NCBI GenBank assembly: GCA_021413535.1 | Contig: JAIOQF010000123.1 | Coordinates: forward strand, 1 to 14,709 | Direction of reading: 5' to 3' | Length of the DNA stretch: 14,709 bases | Source: Verrucomicrobiota bacterium | GTDB taxonomy: Bacteria; Verrucomicrobiota; Verrucomicrobiia; Verrucomicrobiales; Verrucomicrobiaceae | Part shown: positions 6,734 through 14,600 of the stretch, one piece after another | Layout of the letters: the number at the start of each line of letters is the position of its first letter | Position numbering within the stretch: position 1 is the first letter of the stretch | Notes under the pieces: model-generated | What the model was told of the DNA's origin: nothing | Databases searched by the model: none | The model's input: the letters and a program-made list of their open reading frames with translations, nothing else | Translations under genes and position numbers: made by a program

Positions 6734-8578
6734 TCACTGACCATTTCCCCAAAGCTTCTTAAGCAACTTTTCCATGGCTGGATCCTGCTGCTTCAATTCA
6801 TCGCGGTTAAACGGGTAAAAATCATTCCGGGTGAAGTAGGCCTCGGTGGTTTCGGCGAAATACTCCTGCGGATTTGTCAGGGCATAGGCGCGATCCATGC
6901 GCTTGCGGCCTTCGGAGTCCTGGCGCTCTACGCGATCATACTTGCCGTCAGCCTTCGCATTCTCATAGGCGCTCTTGATGTCTGGATTGCCAAATCCTTT
7001 GGGCAGGAAACGATCATGGTAGGAGTGGGCGAGTTCGTGCAACGCGAAGTTTGGCATTCGACGCATCTCGGCCTCAAAGTTGCGGACATTGGTGAACTCA
7101 ACGCCCTTGGCCATGATGGGATCGCGACCGTTATCAGTCAGCCATTTGGCGTCAGGATGATATTCCGCGCGTGGTGGAGTGTGCGGATACTCAGGTGAAA
7201 AATAGAGCGGCACTTTTTGCAATTCAGCGACCGCAGGCTTGGGCACGACGCGGATGATCTCCTCAAGTTGCGCTTGGAGCAATTCCAGCGCGCGCTCAGT
7301 CTTCTTTGCTTCGTTGGTCAGGAGCTCGCGGCTGACGTGCACGGTCCAACCGACGATATTGCGTGTGTCTCGTTTTTTATCGCCGTTGGCGGCTTGGTCA
7401 CGCGCCACCGCGTGCGCACGGATTTCCGCCTTGGCCTGTGCTAACCTGGCGGGCCAGATAAAGATCGGCGCCTTCGCCGGGTCGTAACCCGACATATGAC
7501 CGGTGAGACGCGTCGCGGGCTTGGTGTATTTTAGTTCAGTGTCGCCGAAGACTTCGCGACAGATCGCGGCCAGGCCGGGATCGTATTCGATCAATTGCGA
7601 ACGCAGATGCACGTGATTGTGGTCGTGGTCGTTGACGCGGTTGTTGTCGAACCAGGACTGCACGCCTTCGGCAAAATATTCGAAATGATTTATCGACGCG
7701 TATTTACCCTTCCATAGACCGGCCTTCATCGCGGCATTGTAGGTGGCCCGGAGCCGCGCATCGAAAGTCGGATCCACATTCAACATGCCACGAAGATGGA
7801 TGGCGTGGGCGAACTCATGAATCAGGATGCATTCCTTTTCATAGGGGTCACCCGGGTAACCGAGCAGATTCTCCTCGGCAACCGTGCAATACGGATCGGT
7901 ATCGCTGCCGCCGAGTCCTCGCGCGCGTGCATCCCAATATTCCTTGGGCGACATGTCGGGAAACTCGTTCACTTTTTCATCGGCCATGCGCACAAACTCT
8001 GGAAGGTCGGTGGTGTATTCGTTGTAAGCCAGGATGCACATGCGTGCACCGCTCTTGATCATGGCCTCGCGCACTTCAGGCCGTTTCGCCAGCATCATGT
8101 CTACGAGGAACGCGGCCTCCTTGAGTGCGTAAGGATTTACCTTGGCCGATGCGACAATTGGAAAGCCATGGGCCTCGATGTGCTGCGTGTAGAATGCGGG
8201 CGTGGCACCGAAGCGGAAGGCTTGCACCGGCACTTCGCTGGTCACGGTTGCTTCGGAGTTGTCCTTGCTTCCGATGATCAGAAAGCGATGTCCCAGCGTG
8301 GTGGTGATGATGGTGTCCTTGCCGGGAGCAACCGTGCCATTAGGCATGCGCTCGGTGTCGGACTTGAGCCAGAAAATATCAGCGGGCTCGCTGCTGCCGT
8401 TGAGAATCTGCAGCTTGGGACGCGCGGGGTTGCTGGCCTCGGCTGATGCTGAAGCTGCTCCAAGAGCGATGACGAGAAATAAAAATGCCGCGGTTAGTCG
8501 CGAGGTATTCTTTGGCTGGGAACCGCTGTGCCGGGCGAAATGTTGATTCATGAGCGAGGAAGGCGTGACTGCGCTCAT
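6734..8578 (-). CDS. Secreted VHL-beta-domain protein with two tandem zincin (HExxH) metallopeptidase domains
   Basis: A 614-residue predicted zinc endopeptidase. The ATG at 8578 overlaps the SGNH gene stop (ATGA), with AGGCGG just upstream; an ATG at 8551 would also leave an intact signal peptide (AAFLFLVIALGAASASA before EA). Residues about 56-120 match the VHL beta domain: N60, W70-L71, P85-G86 and G96-H97 align without gaps to human VHL N78, W88-L89, P103-G104 and G114-H115. Zincin 1 has HEFAH (254-258) and EYFAE (300-304). Zincin 2 has HELAH (514-518) and EYFAE (572-576). Each EYFAE can supply the third zinc ligand (E300, E572), as EFFAE does in anthrax lethal factor. Both copies keep every catalytic residue, so both may be active. 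No elongin-binding alpha domain is evident. The substrate is unknown; a hydroxyproline-containing or otherwise modified protein is a guess from the VHL fold. Confidence 0.82.
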   Translation of the reverse strand: MSAVTPSSLMNQHFARHSGSQPKNTSRLTAAFLFLVIALGAASASAEASNPARPKLQILNGSSEPADIFWLKSDTERMPNGTVAPGKDTIITTTLGHRFLIIGSKDNSEATVTSEVPVQAFRFGATPAFYTQHIEAHGFPIVASAKVNPYALKEAAFLVDMMLAKRPEVREAMIKSGARMCILAYNEYTTDLPEFVRMADEKVNEFPDMSPKEYWDARARGLGGSDTDPYCTVAEENLLGYPGDPYEKECILIHEFAHAIHLRGMLNVDPTFDARLRATYNAAMKAGLWKGKYASINHFEYFAEGVQSWFDNNRVNDHDHNHVHLRSQLIEYDPGLAAICREVFGDTELKYTKPATRLTGHMSGYDPAKAPIFIWPARLAQAKAEIRAHAVARDQAANGDKKRDTRNIVGWTVHVSRELLTNEAKKTERALELLQAQLEEIIRVVPKPAVAELQKVPLYFSPEYPHTPPRAEYHPDAKWLTDNGRDPIMAKGVEFTNVRNFEAEMRRMPNFALHELAHSYHDRFLPKGFGNPDIKSAYENAKADGKYDRVERQDSEGRKRMDRAYALTNPQEYFAETTEAYFTRNDFYPFNRDELKQQDPAMEKLLKKLWGNGQ

Positions 8579-9453
8579 TGGCCGCCTGATTTCATGAAGG
8601 ACTGCAGCAGCTTGTTGAACTCATCGTTGAGCATGTCGTTCATGTTTGTCTTGCGGGCGGCGGCGACTTTTTCCAGCTGTTGAGCCTGGCGCTGGGTGAG
8701 GCTGGCCTGGACTTTCACCGGGTTCGTGTTTGGAATATCAAGCCAAGCCTCCTTGGCTTTGGTGAGCTCGGCGGCATTGAGGCCGAATCCCTTGAGCACG
8801 CCTATGGCCATCATCACGTTGCCAGGGAAGGCCATGTGAACTCCGTCCGTGGTGAGAATATTTTTTCCAGCGGGTTTCGGCTGTGTCTTGGTCGCCTCGG
8901 CCAGTGCGGCTTGCATGTCCGCATTGAGATCAGCCAACAGGCATTTTTTCTCAGTCGCCAGGCTGCGGAGGAAATCGTTGTAAGTGGCAAGTTTTTGATT
9001 GTTGGGATTGGCCTGATCCTCGGTGATCATGGTGGAAGTGAGGATGACGACCTTGATGCCTGCGGCATGGGCCTTGTCCACGATGCTGGTGATGTTTTTC
9101 TTGTAGTCCTCCAGGGGCACGCCCTTGTCACCATGCCAGACGTCATTGACGCCGCAGCTCAGGGTCATCCATTGTGGTTTTTTGCTCAACACATCACGCT
9201 CCAGACGTTCCAGCATCTGATTGGATTTGTGACCGCTGATGCCTGCGCCGATGATTTCGATTTTCACCCCATTGGCAGCCAGAGCACTGCCGATGAGCTG
9301 GCAATAGCCGCCAGGGCCGCCATTGCCAGCTGCAGTGATGGAGTCGCCGAGGAAGGCTACTTTATCGCCGGATTTCACGGGGATTTCGGCCTGCACCAGC
9401 AGGCTGGTGGACACGAGGATGGCGAGGAGGGTGTGGAGTGGCTGGAGTTTCAT
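8575..9453 (-). CDS. Secreted SGNH/GDSL-family esterase
   Basis: A 292-residue hydrolase starting at ATG 9453; a TTG at 9471 would add six residues but is less likely. The signal peptide covers residues 1-22 (LLAILVSTSLLVQA before EI). SGNH blocks are complete: block I FLGDSITAAG with nucleophile S38, block II GAGISGHKS with the oxyanion glycine about 74, block III CGVNDVW with N103, and block V TDGVHM with D203 and H206. Family members remove acetyl or other acyl groups from sugars or lipids. The C-terminal 65 residues beyond the core are helical and charged (QRQAQQLEKVAAARK), a tail not needed for the fold. It is second in the operon, 23 bp after the alpha/beta hydrolase and overlapping the peptidase start by 4 bp. 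Deacylation of a glycan is a reasonable inferred role. Confidence 0.88.
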   Translation of the reverse strand: MKLQPLHTLLAILVSTSLLVQAEIPVKSGDKVAFLGDSITAAGNGGPGGYCQLIGSALAANGVKIEIIGAGISGHKSNQMLERLERDVLSKKPQWMTLSCGVNDVWHGDKGVPLEDYKKNITSIVDKAHAAGIKVVILTSTMITEDQANPNNQKLATYNDFLRSLATEKKCLLADLNADMQAALAEATKTQPKPAGKNILTTDGVHMAFPGNVMMAIGVLKGFGLNAAELTKAKEAWLDIPNTNPVKVQASLTQRQAQQLEKVAAARKTNMNDMLNDEFNKLLQSFMKSGGQ

Positions 9454-9476
9454 GTGATTTGCGGTTTTCAATGGTA

Positions 9477-10349
9477 TTACTTTCCTGACGGTGGACTGCC
9501 CTTCCCATGCTGGAGAAAGAATTCCAATAGTTTTTCGGATTCAAAGAACTCAGGTATCTCCACATGTCCTTTGTCTGGGATCACGACGAGTTCGCCGGGA
9601 CCATTCAGCGCCTGATAACGTTTGATCAGTTCGCCGCTGTTTTTTTCCAGTGGCACCACTTTGTCATTGTCGCCATGCAAATGCATGATGGGCACTTTTG
9701 CTTTCGCCAACGGCGCCAGGCGTTCGATAGGATTATGCTGTGCAAGCTGGGCGGTCAGATCCGCGTCGGTCATGCCATAGGCCTTGGCGGTGGCAGCCAG
9801 CCCAGGGTAGCTGGTTAAATCGCAGACGGGATAGATCCCGCCGATGCAGGCCACCTTCTCCGGGTTCTCCACCGCCCAGTTATACCACATCAGGCCACCG
9901 CGGCTCTGCGGCAGCAGATTTACCTTGGGTGAGAGGCCGTATTCCTTGACTACATGGGCGTAGAATTTGCTGTAGATCGCCCGGCTCTGCGGACTGCCGA
10001 AGGAGTCGCCTACACTTGTTCCGCAAATGTAATAACCCTGTTTCAGCAAGCGCGAGAACAGCCAGTCCATTCTGGCTCCTGGATATTTCCCCAAGGTCGG
10101 CGCATACCAGACCCACGGTTTGGAGCCGTCAGCAGCAGGCGCCGTGGGCTGGACGACGAATCCCTTTACATCACCGATCTGCAATTCGAGGCACTTGGAA
10201 TTGAAGCGCTTCGATTCCGTGACGCTTGTCTCCGGCGAGTTGTCCGCTGAGGCGAGTCCGGAAATTGTGATCCATCCGAGGAACACGATGGTCAGACGGG
10301 TTGCGAGGGAAGATGCGGAGAAGCGGTGCATGCGGAAAGAGGAATTCAT
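9477..10349 (-). CDS. Secreted alpha/beta hydrolase (esterase/prolyl-oligopeptidase-like)
   Basis: A 290-residue exported hydrolase and the first gene of the operon. I use ATG 10349; the frame extends to a TTG at 10394, and a further ATG lies at 10331. The signal sequence is LTIVFLGWITISGLASA before DN. The nucleophile elbow is LLPQSRGGL with S149; the first glycine of the usual GxSxG is replaced by proline. The acid is D229 in HGDNDKVVP and the base is H262 in DKGHVEIPEF. PWVWYAPTLGKYPG near the start of the mature protein and YYICGTSVGDSFGSP fit an esterase with an oxyanion-hole strand. Candidate substrates are acyl or aryl esters of sugars; sequence alone does not decide. Its promoter should lie in the 136-bp region shared with the divergent acetyltransferase. 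Confidence 0.82.
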   Translation of the reverse strand: MNSSFRMHRFSASSLATRLTIVFLGWITISGLASADNSPETSVTESKRFNSKCLELQIGDVKGFVVQPTAPAADGSKPWVWYAPTLGKYPGARMDWLFSRLLKQGYYICGTSVGDSFGSPQSRAIYSKFYAHVVKEYGLSPKVNLLPQSRGGLMWYNWAVENPEKVACIGGIYPVCDLTSYPGLAATAKAYGMTDADLTAQLAQHNPIERLAPLAKAKVPIMHLHGDNDKVVPLEKNSGELIKRYQALNGPGELVVIPDKGHVEIPEFFESEKLLEFFLQHGKGSPPSGK

Positions 10350-10405
10350 TGTTAGCCGTGGATCATGGGTGACCGGCGGAACGTGCAGGCACAACGCTGG
10401 GCTCG

Positions 10406-10418
10406 CAAGAATTTCTTG
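10406..10418. promoter_or_regulatory. Perfect 13-bp inverted repeat, possible operator
   Basis: CAAGAA-T-TTCTTG is a perfect palindrome with six-base arms in the divergent intergenic region. It ends next to the possible -35 of the acetyltransferase promoter and lies downstream of the possible start point of the operon promoter, so a bound repressor could affect both. Only one copy is seen and no regulator gene is in the window. Confidence 0.3.
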
Positions 10419-10448
10419 GCACGGTGACGTGAACGGGTAAGTATAAAT
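10416..10448. promoter_or_regulatory. Possible divergent promoter core
   Basis: The most AT-rich spot in the divergent gap, 10440-10448, offers a plus-strand TATAAA (10442-10447) and a minus-strand TATACT (10445-10440) that overlap. A plus-strand TTGGCA (10416-10421) is 20 bp away, longer than ideal; minus-strand TTGATT or TTGTGA candidates around 10465-10470 have spacings of 19 or 15 bp. Implied leaders are about 30 nt for the acetyltransferase and about 85 nt for the operon. This is a weak match by eye. Confidence 0.28.
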
Positions 10449-10485
10449 GCGATGAAAGATTCACAATCAAACCCCGGCTGCCGTG

Positions 10486-10980
10486 ATGACTGAGCCGTGC
10501 CTGCGTTCTGCCGCGCGCGCTGATCTGCCGGCGATCAACGCGATCTACAATCACTATGTGCTCCACTCCAATTGCACCTATCAGACCGTGCCAACCACGG
10601 AGCAGGAACGCATGGCGTGGTTCGACGCGCATGGAGAAAAACATCCGGTAATCGTTGCGGAACTGGACGGGACGGTCATTGGCTGGGGGTCGCTCAGCCG
10701 GTTTCATCTCCGGCAGGCTTATGATCATTCAGTGGAAGATTCGATCTATCTTCATCACGATCATTGCGGCCGCGGATTGGGCGGGTCCTTCCTCAAGGAA
10801 CTGCTCCGGCGCGCGAAGGAACTTGGCCATCACACGGTTCTGGGCGGGATCGACTCCTCGCAGGCCGCGAGTATCGCGTTGCACGAGAAATTTGGCTTTG
10901 TGAAAGTGTCCCATCTCAAGGAGGTCGGGTTCAAGGACGGTCGCTGGCTCGATGTGGTGTGGATGCAGAGGATGCTGTAA
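10486..10980 (+). CDS. GNAT N-acetyltransferase, phosphinothricin/L-amino-acid acetyltransferase (PAT/MnaT) type
   Basis: A 164-residue cytoplasmic acetyltransferase using acetyl-CoA to N-acetylate an amino acid or analogue. The start is ATG 10486; a GTG immediately before it (10483) is possible. PAT-family features in order are AARADLPAINAIYNHYV (9-25), a WF around 45, VIVAELDGTVIGWGSL (55-70), HSVEDSIYLH with the putative catalytic E84, GRGLGGSFLKELL (95-107) for the acetyl-CoA pyrophosphate, and GGIDSSQAASIALHEKFGF (120-138) followed by GRWLDVVWMQ. The usual R/Q before GRGxG is Cys94. Length is normal for the family. The gene stands alone, divergent from the operon. Members detoxify amino-acid analogues such as methionine sulfoximine and phosphinothricin; substrate is not provable here. 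No clear Shine-Dalgarno sequence. Confidence 0.88.
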   Translation: MTEPCLRSAARADLPAINAIYNHYVLHSNCTYQTVPTTEQERMAWFDAHGEKHPVIVAELDGTVIGWGSLSRFHLRQAYDHSVEDSIYLHHDHCGRGLGGSFLKELLRRAKELGHHTVLGGIDSSQAASIALHEKFGFVKVSHLKEVGFKDGRWLDVVWMQRML

Positions 10981-11008
10981 AGGTCGTTTCTGCGTTTGCC
11001 CTGTTTTA

Positions 11009-11028
11009 CGGTGACACACTTGTCATCG
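11009..11028. terminator. Hairpin in convergent gap, possible bidirectional terminator
   Basis: CGGTGACA and TGTCATCG form an 8-bp stem (one G-U pair) around a CACT loop, 28 bp after the acetyltransferase stop and 14 bp beyond the lipoprotein stop on the other strand. Neither strand has a clear U-tract, so it is not a textbook intrinsic terminator. Its position between convergent genes is the main support. Confidence 0.35.
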
Positions 11029-11042
11029 GTAGCGATGTGGAT

Positions 11043-11621
11043 TCAGCCCTTGTTGAGCAAGCGCTTCACATCATCCTCGGAATAAGTCGGTTTTTCCGGC
11101 CCCAGGATCACTGGCTTGGTGTTCTTCTCCATCTCCTTTGTGCCAATCTGGTTTTCGCCAGTCTTAAATGTTCCATCGCTCTGGTTGAACGCCTTCTTGT
11201 CATCGGGACTGGTCTTGGTGTCGAAGCGGCTGTCCGGGGTGCGGAACAAGCGTGAGGCCAGTTTGTTCTGCGCCTCCATTTCGCGAGCATTCTTATGATC
11301 AATCGAGTTCTTTTTCCCAGCTTCCGAAAAATCCTTCGATTGATAAGTGCTGTCGGAGTTGGAGAATTTTTTCAGGCCAGACGCATACTTGGCATGGTAA
11401 GTGGAGGCTGTGTAGGACTTGTCGGCTGTGCTCTTTGGAATCTGCCTTTCGAACGAACTGCGAACTGCGGAGTTGCTGTTTTTCATGGCCTTCTCAGCTG
11501 TGCTCAATCGCTCGTTGTAGGTCGGGCCGAACTCACTGCGCTTCGGCTTCTTTGACGATGAACAAGCCGCCAGAAAGATGATCATGATCGCGCCTGTCGC
11601 GGACAACAAGCCTCGCGTCAT
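11043..11621 (-). CDS. Small Ser/Lys/Asn-rich lipoprotein of unknown function
   Basis: A 192-residue protein from ATG 11621, chosen because AAGGAG lies 12 nt upstream and the lipoprotein signal then starts at once: MTRGLLSATGAIMIIFLAAC with lipobox LAAC and lipidated Cys20. An upstream in-frame ATG at 11663 overlaps the stop of the preceding long gene as ATGA and would add 14 residues. The mature part is hydrophilic and of low complexity, with few hydrophobic positions. It contains imperfect repeats around K-x-F-x-x-S-D-x-[ST]-[YF] (KKFSNSDSTYQSKDF at 84-98, KAFNQSDGTFKTGEN at 143-157) and ends TYSEDDVKRLLNKG, which may be a short folded or docking motif. It is likely anchored to a membrane and mostly disordered. 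I do not recognise a family. Coupling to the long repeat protein suggests the two work together. Confidence 0.75.
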   Translation of the reverse strand: MTRGLLSATGAIMIIFLAACSSSKKPKRSEFGPTYNERLSTAEKAMKNSNSAVRSSFERQIPKSTADKSYTASTYHAKYASGLKKFSNSDSTYQSKDFSEAGKKNSIDHKNAREMEAQNKLASRLFRTPDSRFDTKTSPDDKKAFNQSDGTFKTGENQIGTKEMEKNTKPVILGPEKPTYSEDDVKRLLNKG

Positions 11622-11633
11622 GGGTCTCTTAAT

Positions 11634-11639
11634 CTCCTT
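11634..11639 (-). promoter_or_regulatory. Shine-Dalgarno AAGGAG deciding the lipoprotein start
   Basis: On the minus strand AAGGAG lies 12 nt before ATG 11621, a little farther than the optimum. It is the clearest such site in the window, where most genes lack one, and favours 11621 over the overlapping ATG at 11663. Confidence 0.45.
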
Positions 11640-11659
11640 GGGCGATGTCAGTGGCGCGG

Positions 11660-14600
11660 TCATTTTTGTTTCTTCGAATCCTGCGCGACGAGGTATTTCA
11701 CTTCCTCGGTTACGCCGCTGGGGAGATGAAATTTATTTAGTTCCAGCTCCAGCCGGTCAAGCCTGTTCCAGCCTCGATAAAGTTCCACCAGTATTTCCGG
11801 TAGCCCCAGAGTCAGGCCCTGATGCTCTCGCAACAGCATCGTCTCCGCCTCTTCAAAGCGGCGCTGCGCGATGAGAAATTTCGCATAGGATTTCACGAGA
11901 TCAGGAAGCGTCTGGGCCGTGGCGTGTAGTCGTTCCAAGGCCAGTGCGTAAACTTCCTGCGCTAATGCTCGCCGGCCGCAGGCTGCGAATGCTTCAGCAT
12001 ATTCCACGCTCTCCCGACCTCCGGGAAAGTTCATCCGCGCCACATGGGCGAAGATCTCACGCAGTCCAGTTTCGTCATTCAGCGCACCCAACGCCCGAAC
12101 GGCGAGAGGGGACAAAGGATCGACGAGGCGCAGCGCCAGTGAGGGTTGTCCACGCTCCAGCAGCGTCTCCGCTGCGAGCCGCAATGCGGGGCCCGATGGC
12201 AGTTTCTCTTTCGAAAAATGTATTTCCAGCGCCTCGCTGGCGCGTCCCAACGCTGCGATCGCCAAGGTCACATGGGTGCAGGGTGGACTTTCATTGAGAA
12301 GGGTCAGCCAGCTTTCGGCGCGACCAGCAGACGTTTCATGCGAAACCCAGTCGCGCAATTCCTTCAACGCTGTTTCATTGTCAGTCTCAAGACGCAGCAC
12401 GGCAGCAATGCGCGCCGCATTCCGTCGCGGATCCCATGAGGGCTCGATTGATGCGAGTTTAAGTTGCTCCAGCCGCAACCGGAAGCGCTCGTTGTCGTCT
12501 TTTACAGAACGCTCGCCGCGCACCAGAAGACTTTGCGCATCCGTGTCGCGCTGATGTTTGGACAGAACTCGCGAAAGCGCGATGACCAGACCCGCATGAA
12601 CCGGTCGGAGCGCGATGGTGCCGCCGCCGGGCACGGAACTGGTGGTCACGAGATTAATGAGTTCGCGCATCTCATCCCAGCGTCCTGTTTCCGCCACCAG
12701 TTGTGCGCGCAACTCCAGTCCCTGGCGCGCTGTTTCATTCCAGAAAAGTGGCGTGGGCATTTTTTTCAGCGCCTCGAGCGCGCGTTCGCGATTGCCTTGA
12801 GCCGCGAGAAACCGCGCGCGATGCAATGCAGCGATCTCATCCTCCGGCCAGTGGATGGAGAGTTGTTCCCAGGCAGCCAAGGCACCAGCGGTGTCATTCT
12901 TGCGCTCCAGCAGCAGTGCGAATTCTTTGAGATAAGGGACCTGCTCCGGAATGCGGCCCAGCTTGACCGTCGGCCCGTCGCGGAATGCCAGATGACGCAG
13001 TGTGTTCTCGTCGTGCATCAGTGCGAGAATCTTTGCGTGTTTCTCGCGCATCTCCTCGTAATTAATCGTGAGCGGTTTGAAGACTGGATCCAAGTTGGGA
13101 TCGAAGATGTGTTCGAGATAGGGCAGCGCGGGCGCGACATCCCATGAGACTTCGCAGACGCGCATGAAGTTGATGGCATATTCGCCGTTCGATGGCGCGC
13201 GTGTCGGTAGACGCTGATAGATGTCGATGCACTCCCTGACATAACCTTGAGCTTCGAGCTGATTGCCGAGATCGACCAGCGTGTCCACCGAGTCGTCGGC
13301 GTTGAGATATTCACGGATCATTCGCTGGCGTTCTGGGAAATCAACCTCACGCAAGCGGCGCAGGAGCGTGTGCACCCGCCAGGAGTTGAATTCAATGTTC
13401 GTTCGTGGCCCCAAGGGCACGCCGCCGTGGAGTTTCATGATGCTGGCGTCTGCAGCATTCATCATTCCGGTCAGCCCGTCCTGGGCCAGTGCCGCGCCCC
13501 ATTCGCGCAACTCATCCCAGTAGCCGCGCATGTGATTCACTTCATCAATGCGTGGTCCTGGGGCGCGCATTCCTATTGGCAGCCGTCCGATCATCGGTTC
13601 CAGATAAGAGCGCGCCGTGACAAATCCGCCTTGAAAATATTCCGTCAGACGAGTCGCGCCGGCTTCTTCTGCGCCAGCGAGCCCGAGCACGAGGGCTTGC
13701 CGCAATGTATTCTGGCCTGAAGGCGCGAGTTGTTGCAGACGACGCCAGGATTCCGCCAACAAGTTACCGCGCTCAGCCGGTGTGCGCGCCAGTCGCAGCA
13801 GTCCTTCCAGTCCCGTGCAAAATGCATCCGCTGGCTGGGGCGGCGCGGCTTCCACTGATTGACCCAGTCGTTCGTAATACCACAGCAAATCCTGTTCGGG
13901 ATCATGTCGCAGGCCGCCCGGTTGCACGCTGGAGAATCCTCTGGCCGTGGCAGACTCCAACGGCAAACGCCAAAGTTCTTCAAGATAACGCCGCTGATCC
14001 TCCACGCGTCCGGCTGATGCGGCGATAACTGAAAGGGAATGCAGCAGCGCCGCGCCCGGTTGTGTCATTTGTCGCAGCGCCGCGTCTCCCAGAACCAGAG
14101 CGTCGTCATGCTTGCCACGACTTTCTAACTTGCGTGCGATCTCGATTAGCTCCGAGCTGTGCAACAAATTCGAAGCCCCGAGCGACTCCAGATCAATCTT
14201 GGTGAATTCAAATCCGCCGCTTTCTGCCAGCACATTCACTGCTGTAATCAGCAAGTTGCTCCGCATCCGGCGCCGCTCATCCGACAAACCATCCTTTCGA
14301 ACCCAGTTGATCACGTCACTCATGCCGTGTGAACGCACGGCGAGCCAGACAAATAAAAATCCCGCTTCCATGGAGTCCTGCGAATCCGCAGTTGCTGCTG
14401 CGAAACGTGGCGCGATCAACGCGCGAAAATTCTCGCCTGCGCCCGTATGGAAAAACCACCAGGCTTGCTCTATTTCCGAGAGGGCAGGCGAATCTGGAAC
14501 CACGCCGCCGAGGTGCGCCAACTCTTCGATGGCGCGCAAGCGCACATGGCCCGGTTCATCGGGAATCTCCGCCATTTCATCGCGAGGCACATTGAAGAAA

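Larger units (their letters stand above)
1522..10349 (-). other. Predicted six-gene operon for exported proteins
   Basis: Six genes on the minus strand run head to tail from 10349 to 1522. Junctions are 23 bp, a 4-bp ATGA overlap, 11 bp, a 7-bp overlap and 6 bp, which fits one transcript with translational coupling. Every product has an N-terminal signal peptide, so the operon acts outside the cytoplasm. No internal terminator-like hairpin is possible in such short gaps. The operon ends 22 bp from the convergent acyl-ACP synthetase gene, and I see no terminator there. Co-transcription is inferred from spacing only. Confidence 0.8.

Noticed and set aside
6723..6752. TTG at 6752 as the cytochrome start
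   Set aside because: It would overlap the peptidase gene and push the signal peptide inward; ATG 6722 (or 6716) puts it at the N-terminus.
6734..8578. Interpreting the peptidase as a toxin because of its lethal-factor-like motifs
   Set aside because: The shared HExxH and E-aromatic-F-A-E pattern shows a related zincin fold only; no receptor-binding or translocation component is nearby.
11009..11028. Calling this hairpin a standard intrinsic terminator
   Set aside because: No U-tract follows the stem on either strand; it is listed only as a possible terminator.
12464..13147. A 227-codon plus-strand frame opposite the long repeat protein
   Set aside because: No domain, no start signal, and the opposite frame is continuous over 3 kb.
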